A stretch of 64,000 bases of DNA from Croceimicrobium sp963977415 (GTDB lineage: Bacteria; Bacteroidota; Bacteroidia; Flavobacteriales; Schleiferiaceae). Below the pieces are notes generated by a model that was not told the origin of the DNA, did no database searches, and was given only the letters and a program-made list of their open reading frames with translations. Positions 27,021 to 36,243 of this stretch are shown here, in pieces (position 1 is the stretch's first letter; each line of letters opens with the position of its first letter). Location: NCBI GenBank assembly GCA_963977415.1, contig CAXBOS010000013.1, forward strand, positions 1 to 64,000, in the 5' to 3' direction. The translations under genes and the position numbers were made by a program.

Positions 27021-28253
27021 ATGGCAGAAAGAGAAAAAGTTCAGAATGATTTACTAGCCATAATCCAACAAGCGGCAATTGGTTTAATTGTTGCCAATAA
27101 AGCTGGGGATATTAAACACATGAATCAAATGGCCGAGCAAATGGTGATGCCATTATTTATGCAAACCCATCTGCCTGCCAACAATATTGTCCATCTTCTC
27201 GAGATGATTGCTCCTGGTATTGCCAAAAAAATTGATGAGTTCCCGCAAGAGTCTGGATATATTCTAACTCAACAAAAGCAAACAGTAGAACTCGAACATG
27301 AAGATCAAGTGATGGTTCGTCATTTTTTCTATTCTATTAACAAAGTATCGGAAGAAAGCATTGTTTTTAGTTTTGACGACATTACCAATTACCACGAATC
27401 CCAAGAAGAACTGAGTCGGGTAAACCAAGAAATGGCCATTGATAAAAGTAAGTTCGAAATGGCCGCTGGTGTTTTACACGATATTGGTAATGCCGTTGTT
27501 GGTATTGGTTCTCATCTTAGTCGTTCAAAGAAATTGATCAGTGATTACGATTCTAGTACCTTAGTTAAACTAGAAAAGTTCCTTAAGGCACATAGCCAGC
27601 AGTTTGGAGAAGCTATTGGAGCCGCCAAAGCAAATGCCTTAGTGGATTTAGTGCAAGGCTTAATTACCAATCAAAACGCGCTTATTGGAGGACTCGAAAC
27701 CACAGTAAGAGAACAAATGGGCATTACCAGCCATATTAGTGATATATTAAATATTCAGAGGCAATACATTACTACCGGCGAAGCTCGTCCCAGAGAATTA
27801 GTCAATTTAAGAGGAGTAGTTTACGATGCCCTGGCTATTTTATTGGCGAGCATTGAAAAACGAGAAATTGCCATTACCAGTGACTTACCTGAAAACATTC
27901 CAAGTTTTATCGGCGATCGCACCAAGCTTATACAAATAGTAATCAACCTTATTAAAAATGCCATAGACGCCATCGACAATAATCCTGAAGGCCCGAAAAC
28001 ACTAGAGATCATACTATCAGAAACAGATACAATGGTACAACTATTAGTTAAAGATAGTGGTGAGGGTTTCGATGCTGATACAGAAGCGAAAATTTTCGAA
28101 CGCGGTTTTACTACTAAAGCACAGGGAATGGGAATTGGCTTAGCCAGCGGAAAAAATGTAGCAGAAAGCCATAATGGTGATTTAAAACTAATTAGCGAAG
28201 GAAAAGGTAAAGGCGCAACTGCCATCCTTACCATCGCCAAAACAGAATCGTAA
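27021..28253 (+). CDS. Soluble sensor histidine kinase
   Basis: 410 residues with no signal peptide or membrane segment. Residues ~1-125 look like a PAS-type sensor (IGLIVANKAGDIKHMNQMAEQMV). The phosphoacceptor region is GVLHDIGNAVVGIGSHLSRS, with His near residue 155. The ATPase domain has the N box LIKNAIDAIDNN, the G1 box VKDSGEGFD and the G2 region GFTTKAQGMGIGLASGKNVAE. It is followed 7 bp later by a receiver-kinase hybrid, so the two probably form one phosphorelay. The signal is unknown and must be cytosolic. Start codon follows a CAGATTTG box at 26993-27000. Confidence 0.88.
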   Translation: MAEREKVQNDLLAIIQQAAIGLIVANKAGDIKHMNQMAEQMVMPLFMQTHLPANNIVHLLEMIAPGIAKKIDEFPQESGYILTQQKQTVELEHEDQVMVRHFFYSINKVSEESIVFSFDDITNYHESQEELSRVNQEMAIDKSKFEMAAGVLHDIGNAVVGIGSHLSRSKKLISDYDSSTLVKLEKFLKAHSQQFGEAIGAAKANALVDLVQGLITNQNALIGGLETTVREQMGITSHISDILNIQRQYITTGEARPRELVNLRGVVYDALAILLASIEKREIAITSDLPENIPSFIGDRTKLIQIVINLIKNAIDAIDNNPEGPKTLEIILSETDTMVQLLVKDSGEGFDADTEAKIFERGFTTKAQGMGIGLASGKNVAESHNGDLKLISEGKGKGATAILTIAKTES

Positions 28254-28260
28254 TTAACCT

Positions 28261-29847
28261 ATGAGAGAGAATGATAATTTAAACACCAGAGTCCTTATTA
28301 TTGACGATGAGGAAATGGTGAGAGACAATATTGAAGAAATTTTAGTTCCTAAAAAAACTACCAAAAACGAGCAATTAAGCAGTGCTGCCGATTTGCTTTT
28401 TGGTGAAGAAGATGAAAAGCCAGACAGTGTTATTTCAGAGCACCGAACCTTCCCCGATTTTATCGTTGATAAAGCCGTAAACGGCAAGCAAGGCTTCGAA
28501 ATGGTGGCGGCAGCGGTGCAAGAAAATAGTCCTTTTGCCGTGATTTTCCTAGATATGCGCATGCCCGGCTGGGATGGCCTTGAAACCGCCAAACGAATTC
28601 GCCAAGTAGATACCAAAGCGGAAATTATCATTGTTACTGCTTATTCCGATCATAGTATCGACCAAATAGTAGCACAAGCTGGTAAAAACGTAGGCTATCA
28701 CGTGAAGCCCTACAATTCGGAAGAAATTCTGCAAATCGCCACCAAAGGGGTTAATGATTACAATAAACTTCGCAACCTTGAAGAATTAATTGCTACTACC
28801 GGAAGGATTAGCCTTGGTGAAAACCAACTTCATAGCCTACTCAAAAATATATTCGATCAATTAGCACGTTACATTGGCACCGAAAATGCCATGATGGGAA
28901 CACTGAAGGAAAACAATAGCCTCGACTTTCTTTTCAAAGTGGGAACCATTGAAAACGAATTAAATGAAGCGGCGCTTCTCGGTTTAATAAACCAAGCCCG
29001 TCACAATAACGATAGTATTTTACAGGAAAAGAATGTAGTACTAGCCATGCTCAAAGATTATCCTGTTTTTGCAGTGTTAGAGCCTAATGAAACCTTAAAA
29101 ACAGAAAAAATATACTTAATTCAGCTCTTCATTCAAAATGCCACCCAAGCTATACAAAATGCGCATTTACAAGAAGAACTGCTGAAAAAGGAAAAACTTA
29201 CTGCCGCAGGAAATGCTTTAGGAATGCTGATGCACGATCTGCGTACACCTATTAAAAACATTCCCCAAATTACCGCCTTTTTAAGAGAAGATGGTGCCAA
29301 TGAAGACCTACTCGCCATGTTGGACGAAAGCAGTCAGCAGGCTTCGGATATTCTTGATGACTTTCTAGACTTTGTGCGCGAAACACCAATCGAAATTGAA
29401 GCCGTTCCTCTAAAAGAAGTGGTAGAAAACGCTATAAAACTGGCCAATAACCGCAAGAAAATTGAGCCCATTAGCTTAGAGGTAACTCTTGATGGCAAAG
29501 CTAATTTAGCTGGTGATCCGAGTAAATTGAAACGCCTAATTATGAACATCATCTCCAATGCGGTTGATGTACTTTTCGATTTGAAAGTGGCTGATCCAAA
29601 AATAAGTATCAAAGCAGAAATTAAAGACGATCATGCTTGTTTAAGCATTAGCGATAATGGTCCGGGAATTCCCGAGGATTTATTGCCCGTACTTTTCGAA
29701 CCTTTCACTACTAAAAATAAAAAAGATGGTACCGGTTTAGGTCTAACCATTGTAAAACAATACGTGGAAGCGCATGGTGGAGAAATTCACGTTCACAACG
29801 ACCAAGGTGCCGTCTTTGAAATTAAGCTACCTCTTTTTAAAAACTAA
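28261..29847 (+). CDS. Receiver-histidine kinase hybrid regulator
   Basis: 528 residues. It begins with a receiver domain: acidic pair in VLIIDDEEMV, phospho-acceptor Asp in VIFLDMRMPGWDG, conserved Thr in IIVTAYSDH and Lys in YHVKPYN. Between the first helix and second strand there is an unusual ~37-residue insertion (KKTTKNEQLSSAADLLFGEE and following, residues ~31-67). A GAF-like middle (~175-300) is followed by the phospho-His region LMHDLRTPIKNIPQI and an HATPase domain (IISNAVDVLFD; DNGPGIPEDLLPVLFEPF; GTGLGLTIVKQYVEAHGG). Soluble. It probably receives phosphate from the upstream kinase and signals on; no DNA-binding domain is present. Confidence 0.88.
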   Translation: MRENDNLNTRVLIIDDEEMVRDNIEEILVPKKTTKNEQLSSAADLLFGEEDEKPDSVISEHRTFPDFIVDKAVNGKQGFEMVAAAVQENSPFAVIFLDMRMPGWDGLETAKRIRQVDTKAEIIIVTAYSDHSIDQIVAQAGKNVGYHVKPYNSEEILQIATKGVNDYNKLRNLEELIATTGRISLGENQLHSLLKNIFDQLARYIGTENAMMGTLKENNSLDFLFKVGTIENELNEAALLGLINQARHNNDSILQEKNVVLAMLKDYPVFAVLEPNETLKTEKIYLIQLFIQNATQAIQNAHLQEELLKKEKLTAAGNALGMLMHDLRTPIKNIPQITAFLREDGANEDLLAMLDESSQQASDILDDFLDFVRETPIEIEAVPLKEVVENAIKLANNRKKIEPISLEVTLDGKANLAGDPSKLKRLIMNIISNAVDVLFDLKVADPKISIKAEIKDDHACLSISDNGPGIPEDLLPVLFEPFTTKNKKDGTGLGLTIVKQYVEAHGGEIHVHNDQGAVFEIKLPLFKN

Positions 29848-29854
29848 AACTATC

Positions 29855-29885
29855 AAAAGGTATCCCATCGGATACCTTTTTTTTT
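29855..29885 (+). terminator. Strong bidirectional terminator
   Basis: Perfect 11-bp stem AAAAGGTATCC/GGATACCTTTT (29855-29865 with 29870-29880) with a 4-nt loop and a T run on the plus strand. It separates the convergent kinase operon and the esterase gene. Confidence 0.85.
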
Positions 29886-29899
29886 GCCATAAAACAATC

Positions 29900-31060
29900 T
29901 TAAGGTTCCCAATTGCGCTTCTCTAATTCTGCGTCTATTTGACGAATTAAATCGTGCCAATCCTCGGCGCCGCCTTCCATGGTAATAATTAGCCGGGAAG
30001 CTTCCAGCAGGTGATACTTGGCTTTTTCTTCCGCTCCTTCAAGCCAATAAAGTTCATATAGCTGCCAGTGAAAATCGTAATAAAGGGGATAATAAATTAA
30101 CGCTTCTTGCAAAAGCGCTTTACAATGCTCTAAAAAGTCTGAATTCCAATAACGACTAATCATTCCATTAAATGCAGGTACTTCGGGAGGATAAAACTCT
30201 CCTAAAAGCTGAGATTGATCTCTAATCTTTTGCAATTCTTCCACTGGAGACAAGGGTGGCTTTAGCAGGGCATACTCGAAATCTACCTTAGCAATAGTGT
30301 TATAACGGGTACTAAAATCCATAAACAATAGAGACAAAAAGTAGGGATTAGCAACAATTGGAATTGATGTGTGTCCAGAAAAATCTCCTTCATAGCTATG
30401 AATGTTTGCAAACAGACGTGGATAGGCGGCTCTAATGCGATCATAGGCCAAGCGATGAATAGAGTCTTTACCTGATGCTACACTCCCGATAGAAAGGTAA
30501 ATGCCATTTTGCTCATCAATTGTTAATTCTTGCAATGCTTGCGCTAATTTCTCAACCTTATAAAGAGGCGAATGCGCCAATACCGCGCTGTAAAAATTCG
30601 CTTCTTGCAGATAACTATACAAAGCAAAGGAGGCCGTAAAAGAATGTCCGATTAGCACTCTTACCTTATTGGGCCTATAGTCTCTAAGTATCGAGTCCAC
30701 CTCTTCGATAATAAACCTATGCAAAGCCGACTTTTCTCCTTCCAAAGATTTAAATAGCGATTCTTCCACTCTATCCATATGCGGAATTTCTACCACAATG
30801 GCTTCAGGAATTTCATGCGTATACTGTAAATAACGGATATCACTTAAAAGCGGATTAACAAACCAATTATGCTGGCCATCTAAGAGATAAATTACTGGCA
30901 AGCTTCGCTTTTCTGAGCTGTACTTATAAAATTGGGGTAAGTGAATTCTCAGTTCACGATTTTCTTCAAATATGGAAGAGAAAAATACCAAGGTATCTAT
31001 CTGCTGGGTAAAGCCCAAGCGAGAAAAAACGACTAAATAGAGAAGTAAGATTTTGCGCAT
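29900..31060 (-). CDS. Secreted esterase (alpha/beta-hydrolase, Fes/esterase D-like)
   Basis: 386 residues with a short signal peptide (MRKILLLYLVVFSRLGFTQQ). The first ~260 residues match the putative esterase fold (PF00756 type): LPVIYLLDGQHNWF strand, nucleophile elbow VLIGHSFTASFALY with Ser near residue 139, and a late His in YEGDFSGHTSIP. The C-terminal ~120 residues are helical and may hold tetratricopeptide-like pairs (YYPLYYDFHWQLYELYWLEGAEEKAKYHLLEAS). The substrate is unknown; relatives hydrolyse siderophore, feruloyl or acyl esters. No siderophore genes are nearby. Confidence 0.82.
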   Translation of the reverse strand: MRKILLLYLVVFSRLGFTQQIDTLVFFSSIFEENRELRIHLPQFYKYSSEKRSLPVIYLLDGQHNWFVNPLLSDIRYLQYTHEIPEAIVVEIPHMDRVEESLFKSLEGEKSALHRFIIEEVDSILRDYRPNKVRVLIGHSFTASFALYSYLQEANFYSAVLAHSPLYKVEKLAQALQELTIDEQNGIYLSIGSVASGKDSIHRLAYDRIRAAYPRLFANIHSYEGDFSGHTSIPIVANPYFLSLLFMDFSTRYNTIAKVDFEYALLKPPLSPVEELQKIRDQSQLLGEFYPPEVPAFNGMISRYWNSDFLEHCKALLQEALIYYPLYYDFHWQLYELYWLEGAEEKAKYHLLEASRLIITMEGGAEDWHDLIRQIDAELEKRNWEP

Positions 31061-31258
31061 TTTACTATTGTTTTACTCGTGATCAAGGTAATAAATTTGT
31101 GTGCGTATAATGCGCTTCGCACTTGCTTAGGACCATAAAATGCTAGGCCCATTCCCGAAACTAAGAGTACGTAAGTACCATTAATGGACCGGCTATTTCC
31201 CATAACACCAAAAAGTGCACTGGATATTTACCAGTATGGCTTTGTATTAATTTAAAAT

Positions 31259-32503
31259 CTATGCCTTTTCGAGGACCGAGCGCATGTCACTAATAAAGCG
31301 ATCTACCACTTTGCCAACGGTATGCTGCATCACCACAATTTTCCACCAACGTGGCTCATCATTAAAATTATCAGATACCAAGCGATAGCGCTGCGGAATA
31401 CCTAAGGGCACTTGATCGGCTTGCATGCTCACAATATTCAGATGTGGGTTGCGGTAATAATTCACTCCTAATTCATCTAAAGCCGCACAAAGCTTATCGG
31501 TTTCGGCAATTAAGGTCTGCATCATTTTAGTCCAACCTTGCGGGCCATGGATCATCAAAATCATCCAAATGGATACCGCCTGCGCCCCGCTTCTACTGCC
31601 CACCATGGTGTAATCTAAACCCTGCACATAACTGGCTTCCTCCGTGGCGGCATAATGCATCCAACCTTTGCGGATTAAAAACACGCCGGTACCATAAGGC
31701 GCCATAAGCATTTTGTGGGCATCCATAGTAATCGAGTTTACTCGCGGGTTGCTGAAATTCATTTCATTTTCCCCATTGGCAAAAGGATAAATAAATCCGC
31801 CAAAAGCGCCGTCTAAATGGAGCTTGTACTGCAAATTTTCTTCTTCTAAAGCATTGGCTATTAAATCTATGCTATCCACCGAGCCAAACATGGTGGTACT
31901 CATATTGGCAATGGCAATTATATATTTTATGCCTTCTTTTTTCGCTTTCGCTAGATGCGTTTTTAAGGCCAGTCCATCAATTTCCCGAGTCTTTTCGGTC
32001 ACTGGTATAGATAGCGCCTTAATATTTAAAAGATTAGCTCCTTTGTAAAAGCTATAATGACTGTCATCGCTAAAAAGCACCGCGATTTCACTTAGATCGG
32101 CTTTAAACTCTGCGCGGAAATAATTTCTATAAATCCACATCGCCTGAATATTTGCTTCCGTTCCGCCCGGAGCGATATATCCGTCGATAGACTTAGGCTC
32201 CGCTTTCATGATATCTTCCGAAATAAGGCGAATTAATTCCACCTCAATTCTTTGGGTACCTCGAAATAAATCTTCTCCCTCATCTACCGCAAGAGTGTGA
32301 CAACCAATGTGATTGGGATTATTAATAAAGGTTTTTAAGAAAGGGGCATTCTCTAAAAATTCAGCATCACGGTAAAATTGCTCCGTATCGAGATAAGTAC
32401 CCGGAATACCTAAAATATAATCGCTATCGTAATTTCTATTTGTGTCTAATGCACTAAAAACGCGCTCTTTAATTTCGTCTCGGCTAAGTTTCTTCCAAAT
32501 CAT
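31259..32503 (-). CDS. PLP-dependent group II decarboxylase
   Basis: 414 residues, a fold-type I PLP enzyme of the glutamate/histidine/tyrosine decarboxylase group. The PLP-binding lysine lies in TMDAHKMLMAPYGTG. HLDGAFGG gives the Asp that contacts the pyridine nitrogen, and GGTEANIQAMWIYRNYF is the phosphate-contact region. Substrate cannot be read from the sequence; glutamate is possible but the usual GadB termini are absent. It is divergent from a glycosyltransferase gene. The ATG lies only 4 nt after a TACCTTTG box, so the mRNA may be leaderless. Confidence 0.83.
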   Translation of the reverse strand: MIWKKLSRDEIKERVFSALDTNRNYDSDYILGIPGTYLDTEQFYRDAEFLENAPFLKTFINNPNHIGCHTLAVDEGEDLFRGTQRIEVELIRLISEDIMKAEPKSIDGYIAPGGTEANIQAMWIYRNYFRAEFKADLSEIAVLFSDDSHYSFYKGANLLNIKALSIPVTEKTREIDGLALKTHLAKAKKEGIKYIIAIANMSTTMFGSVDSIDLIANALEEENLQYKLHLDGAFGGFIYPFANGENEMNFSNPRVNSITMDAHKMLMAPYGTGVFLIRKGWMHYAATEEASYVQGLDYTMVGSRSGAQAVSIWMILMIHGPQGWTKMMQTLIAETDKLCAALDELGVNYYRNPHLNIVSMQADQVPLGIPQRYRLVSDNFNDEPRWWKIVVMQHTVGKVVDRFISDMRSVLEKA

Positions 32504-32507
32504 GCCG

Positions 32508-32515
32508 CAAAGGTA
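32508..32515 (-). promoter_or_regulatory. -7 box TACCTTTG 4 nt before the decarboxylase ATG
   Basis: Perfect minus-strand TAnnTTTG match that nearly touches the start codon at 32503, predicting a leaderless or near-leaderless transcript. Confidence 0.5.
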
Positions 32516-32586
32516 GAACCCTCCTAAGTTTTAAAGCCTGATAATTCTCACTTTCTCGAGCTTTCTCGCTCTTCTTAGGGAAAGCT

Positions 32587-32594
32587 TACCTTCG
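32587..32594 (+). promoter_or_regulatory. -7 box variant TACCTTCG of the GT4 gene
   Basis: One mismatch to TAnnTTTG, 15 nt before the ATG at 32610, in a 106-bp divergent spacer. Confidence 0.35.
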
Positions 32595-32609
32595 CCAAAA
32601 TTTTAAGAT

Positions 32610-33707
32610 ATGCCCTTAAAAATTTTAGTCCTAAGCAATTATCGCAGCACCATCACCGTGCGTCCCGAAGCGGAAATTTTCATCGGTCTGCAAAAAGCGG
32701 GACATCAAGTTACGATTATGACTTATGGCGATAGTGCCTACGTTGCTCCATTTAAGGAAGCAGGAATTAAAGTCATCGACTTCCATGCGCAGAAGAAATT
32801 AGACAAAAAGGAAATTGCCTTTATCCACCAAGAAATTGTAAAAGGCGATTATGATATTATGCACCTTTTTAATGGGCGCTCTATGGTGAATGGCATTCAG
32901 GCTGCTAAGGGTACGCGCGTTAAAGTGCTTTTATACCGCGGCTTCGAAGGGCATATTCATTGGTACGATCCTACTGCTTATTTCAAGTTTTTACACCCGC
33001 GGGTAGATGCGATTATGTGCAATTCCGAGGGCGTAGCAGAACATATTGCTAAGGCCTCCATTTTTCGGAAGCCACAATTAATTACTGTAAATAAAGGGCA
33101 TCGCCTCGAATGGTATCAAGATGTGGAAGCTTTTAAACCCGCCGATTTAGATTTACCCGCCGATGGTTTTTATGCTGTTTGCGCTGCCAATAACCGCCGC
33201 ATGAAGGGCGTACCCTATCTACTGAAAAGTTTTGCCTATCTGCCCCCCGAGGCAAATGTGCACCTTTTGCTTTTAGGAAAGGATATGGAAACGGAAGAAA
33301 ATAAAAAGATTGTGGCTTCTTTGCCCAATCCGCAAAATATCCATTTTATGGGTTGGCGTCCTGATAGCCTGCGTATCGTAAAAATGGCCGACACTTTTAT
33401 TTTGGCTTCACTCTACGGCGAGTCAATTACCAAATCTGTTTTAGAAGGAATGTCGCTGGGAACACCGGCCCTTATTACCGATATCCCTGGTAACCGCGAA
33501 ATGATTGAAGATGGCGTTTCTGGTTATGTCGTTCCCAAAGCCAATCCTGAGGCCATGGGCAAAGCTTTATTAAAAATGTATCAAAACCCAGAGGCCACCA
33601 AAGCCATGGGGAAAGCCGCCTTAGAGCGTATCAAAAATCGCTTTAGCAGCGAGATTACCATTAAGGGTTATGAGGAAGCGTATTTGAGTTTGGTGGGGAA
33701 AGCATAG
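32610..33707 (+). CDS. Glycosyltransferase family 4 (GT-B)
   Basis: 365 residues, no signal peptide, so it acts at the cytosolic face. The N-terminal domain starts KILVLSNYRSTITVRPEAEIFIGLQKAGH. The C-terminal domain carries the usual donor-binding features: YAVCAANNRRMKGVPYLLKSF, HFMGWRPD, ASLYGESITKSVLEGMSLGTPALITDIPGN with the ESxxxxxxE-like retaining GT4 pattern. Donor and acceptor sugars are unknown. It stands alone, divergent from the decarboxylase and convergent with namZ (66-bp gap without an obvious terminator). Confidence 0.88.
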   Translation: MPLKILVLSNYRSTITVRPEAEIFIGLQKAGHQVTIMTYGDSAYVAPFKEAGIKVIDFHAQKKLDKKEIAFIHQEIVKGDYDIMHLFNGRSMVNGIQAAKGTRVKVLLYRGFEGHIHWYDPTAYFKFLHPRVDAIMCNSEGVAEHIAKASIFRKPQLITVNKGHRLEWYQDVEAFKPADLDLPADGFYAVCAANNRRMKGVPYLLKSFAYLPPEANVHLLLLGKDMETEENKKIVASLPNPQNIHFMGWRPDSLRIVKMADTFILASLYGESITKSVLEGMSLGTPALITDIPGNREMIEDGVSGYVVPKANPEAMGKALLKMYQNPEATKAMGKAALERIKNRFSSEITIKGYEEAYLSLVGKA

Positions 33708-33773
33708 CTATTATTCCCGCGGATAAATCCTTGGACGATGTGATGTGGATGGTCGAAAAAACCAAATTACCAA

Positions 33774-34979
33774 CTATTCGAAATCGGCGTACAACAAATA
33801 CTTCTTGCGAATCTGCTTAAATCGAATTAAGTCCGTTTGCCAGGATTCGCGGATTTCGATGGGTGTTTTGCCCGCCTCTATTTGGGCTTGTAAGGTTTCT
33901 GTTCCCGCCAATAGGGTGAAGAAAGAAGTGAAAAATTCCGATTTATTCGGTGCTAATTTATAAGACTCGGTTAACCAATACAGATATAATTCACCGAGGC
34001 CAATTAAGTAGTGTTCAGCAAAATCGCTTAGGTTAAAGCCTTTGCACAACTGGCCTTCATATTTGGGGTTTAAGGCTCCCTCGCGATCTACCGGAGTAAA
34101 TTGGGTATTGAACTCGGTAAACCAAGGCGCACCCATAATTTGAAAAGGTAAATCGGTTCCTCTACCCACGCTAACCGTTGTGCCTTCGAAGAGACATAGG
34201 CTAGGATAGAGACTAATCGCATTGCTATTGGGTAAATTAGGCGATGGTTTTATGGGCAATTCATAGTGCTTGCTATGGTCGTAATTTTGACAAGTAATTA
34301 CCTCTAAGTCACAGATCACACCACCTCTTATCCAGCCTTCGCCATTTAGCATTTTGGCGTATTCGCCCACCGTCATTCCGTGAACAATGGGCACTGGATG
34401 CATACCCACAAAAGAGCGATGCTTTAATTCTAAAACCGGTCCATCAACATAATAGCCATTGGGATTGGGACGATCGAGAATTATTACTTTCTTGTTTTGT
34501 TCAGCCGCCGCCTCCATTACATAGGCCATGGTAGAAATATAAGTGTAAAAGCGGGCGCCTACATCCTGAATATCAAATACAATTACATCAATATCAGCCA
34601 ATTGCTCGGCTGTAGGTTTCTTATTCTTTCCGTACAAGGAGATTAAGGGCAAATTGGTTTTGGTATCGCGACCATCCTTAATGGTTTCTCCCGCGGAAGC
34701 GGAACCCCGAAAACCATGCTCTGGCGCAAATACCTTTTTAAGGTCTACCTTATTGCTCAATAAAAAATCGGCTAAGTGCTCGCCTTGCACCACTGCCGTG
34801 TGATTGGCCACCAAGGCCACTCGTTTTCCATACAAAAGTGGCAGGTAAGCCCCTTGTCTTTCGGCGGCGGGAATTATCACTTCTTCAGCTTCTTGCGAAT
34901 CCTGTGCTTTTATTGGTGAATTTGCCAACAGTAGCGCTAGCATTATAGTATATTTGAAGCCCAATTTCAATAGCCGCAT
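33774..34979 (-). CDS. Exo-beta-N-acetylmuramidase NamZ-like (DUF1343)
   Basis: 401 residues with an N-terminal signal segment (MRLLKLGFKYTIMLALLLANSPIKAQ), so envelope-located. The DUF1343 signature is clear: VALVANHTAV, APEHGFRGSASAGE, SLYGKNKKPTAEQL, FDIQDVGARFYTYISTM, ILDRPNPNGYYVDGPVLE and EGTTVSVGRGTDLPFQIMGAPW. Characterised members release terminal MurNAc from peptidoglycan fragments, a recycling step. No MurNAc transport or kinase genes are adjacent. Its start lies only 5 bp from that of a divergent ABC permease. Confidence 0.9.
   Translation of the reverse strand: MRLLKLGFKYTIMLALLLANSPIKAQDSQEAEEVIIPAAERQGAYLPLLYGKRVALVANHTAVVQGEHLADFLLSNKVDLKKVFAPEHGFRGSASAGETIKDGRDTKTNLPLISLYGKNKKPTAEQLADIDVIVFDIQDVGARFYTYISTMAYVMEAAAEQNKKVIILDRPNPNGYYVDGPVLELKHRSFVGMHPVPIVHGMTVGEYAKMLNGEGWIRGGVICDLEVITCQNYDHSKHYELPIKPSPNLPNSNAISLYPSLCLFEGTTVSVGRGTDLPFQIMGAPWFTEFNTQFTPVDREGALNPKYEGQLCKGFNLSDFAEHYLIGLGELYLYWLTESYKLAPNKSEFFTSFFTLLAGTETLQAQIEAGKTPIEIRESWQTDLIRFKQIRKKYLLYADFE
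34949..34956 (+). promoter_or_regulatory. -7 box TATATTTG of the ABC permease gene
   Basis: Perfect TAnnTTTG match 28 nt before the TTG start at 34985, with a TTTG at 34921-34924 as possible -33 (24-nt spacer, slightly long). The box lies inside the signal-peptide codons of the divergent namZ gene. Confidence 0.5.
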
Positions 34980-34984
34980 TTCGC

Positions 34985-36214
34985 TTGAAGTTTGAATTAT
35001 TTATAGCCCAACGTATTATTCGTAATCGCTCTGCAACCCGCAAGGTAGCTAAGCCTGTACTTAATATTTCCATTTGGGCAATTTCTTTAGGTATTCTCAT
35101 TATGATCCTTGCCATTTCTACCGGCAATGGATTAAGGAATGCCATCAAAAACAAAATAACCGGATTTGGAGGAGATATTCAAGTGCTCAACTACCAGCCC
35201 TCCCCAACTTATGAACAAAGCCCAGTTATACTGAGTGATTCGCTCTTGCAAAGTATTCAGCAGCGCGATGAAATTAGTTTAATGCAACCCTATGCCCGCA
35301 AAGCTGGTATCTTAAAAAATAACGATTTATTTGAAGGAGCAGTTATTAAGGGAGTCGGACCCAATTACTCTTGGGAGTTTTTCAGCAAGTTTATTAAAGC
35401 AGGAAAAATTCCGCATTTTACCGTAGATGGCTACCAAGACTCCATCTTAATTTCTGAGAAACTAGCGACCATCCTCGATTTAAATTTGGGCGAACAATGT
35501 GAAATGTATTTTATCCGCCCCAATAAGGCGCCCTTACGGAGAAAGTTTACCATTGCGGCGCTTTTCAAAACCGATTTCGAGGAAATAGACGCAGCTTTTT
35601 TAATTGGGGATATCAATCATGTTCGTCGCCTCAATAATTGGAAAAACAAAGAAGTAGGCGGCTATGAAGTCTTCCTTGCGCCTAATAATGATGGCGAAGA
35701 GGTAAGCAAAAGCCTGCGCACCATTTTACCTTTTGAATACGATGCCATCAGCGCGCGTCAATTGAATGCCCAACTCTTTCAGTGGCTCGATCTCTTTGAC
35801 CTCAACATTGTGATTATTCTCATTATAATCATTGCGGTAGCGACCATTAATATGTCCATTGCCCTGCTAATCCTTATTATGGAGCGCACTACCATGATTG
35901 GCCTCTTAAAAGCCATGGGAGCGAATAACTTTACTATTCAAAAAATCTTCTTGATGAATGCCGCGGTTTTAATTGGCAAAGGACTTTTTTACGGCAATTT
36001 AATAGGTTTAGGCCTGGCCTACCTTCAACAGGAATATGGCTTTATTAAGCTCGATCCTGAAACCTATTACGTTAGCGTGGTAAGTGTCGACATAAACCTT
36101 CTACACATTGCGGGGATTAATCTCCTAACCTTGGTTATTTGCCTGATTTGCTTACTGCTTCCCTCCTATTTAATTAGCCGCATCGCTCCTAATAAAGCAA
36201 TACGTTTTGATTAG
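34985..36214 (+). CDS. LolC/LolE-like ABC transporter permease
   Basis: 409 residues. An N-terminal membrane segment (~25-48) is followed by a large periplasmic MacB_PCD-like domain and three C-terminal membrane segments with the FtsX-like block IALLILIMERTTMIGLLKAMGANNFTIQKIF. This is the permease type that moves lipoproteins (LolCE) or exports lipids and peptides. Its ATPase partner is not adjacent. The start is a TTG: the frame upstream reaches a stop at 34955-34957 with no ATG, and MKFELFIAQRI is the normal family start. Confidence 0.86.
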   Translation: MKFELFIAQRIIRNRSATRKVAKPVLNISIWAISLGILIMILAISTGNGLRNAIKNKITGFGGDIQVLNYQPSPTYEQSPVILSDSLLQSIQQRDEISLMQPYARKAGILKNNDLFEGAVIKGVGPNYSWEFFSKFIKAGKIPHFTVDGYQDSILISEKLATILDLNLGEQCEMYFIRPNKAPLRRKFTIAALFKTDFEEIDAAFLIGDINHVRRLNNWKNKEVGGYEVFLAPNNDGEEVSKSLRTILPFEYDAISARQLNAQLFQWLDLFDLNIVIILIIIIAVATINMSIALLILIMERTTMIGLLKAMGANNFTIQKIFLMNAAVLIGKGLFYGNLIGLGLAYLQQEYGFIKLDPETYYVSVVSVDINLLHIAGINLLTLVICLICLLLPSYLISRIAPNKAIRFD

Positions 36215-36243
36215 CTTTGCGCCTTTAATTTGAAAATACTCCT

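Noticed and set aside
33708..33773. Terminator between the convergent GT4 and namZ genes
   Set aside because: No stable hairpin with a T run is visible in these 66 bp.
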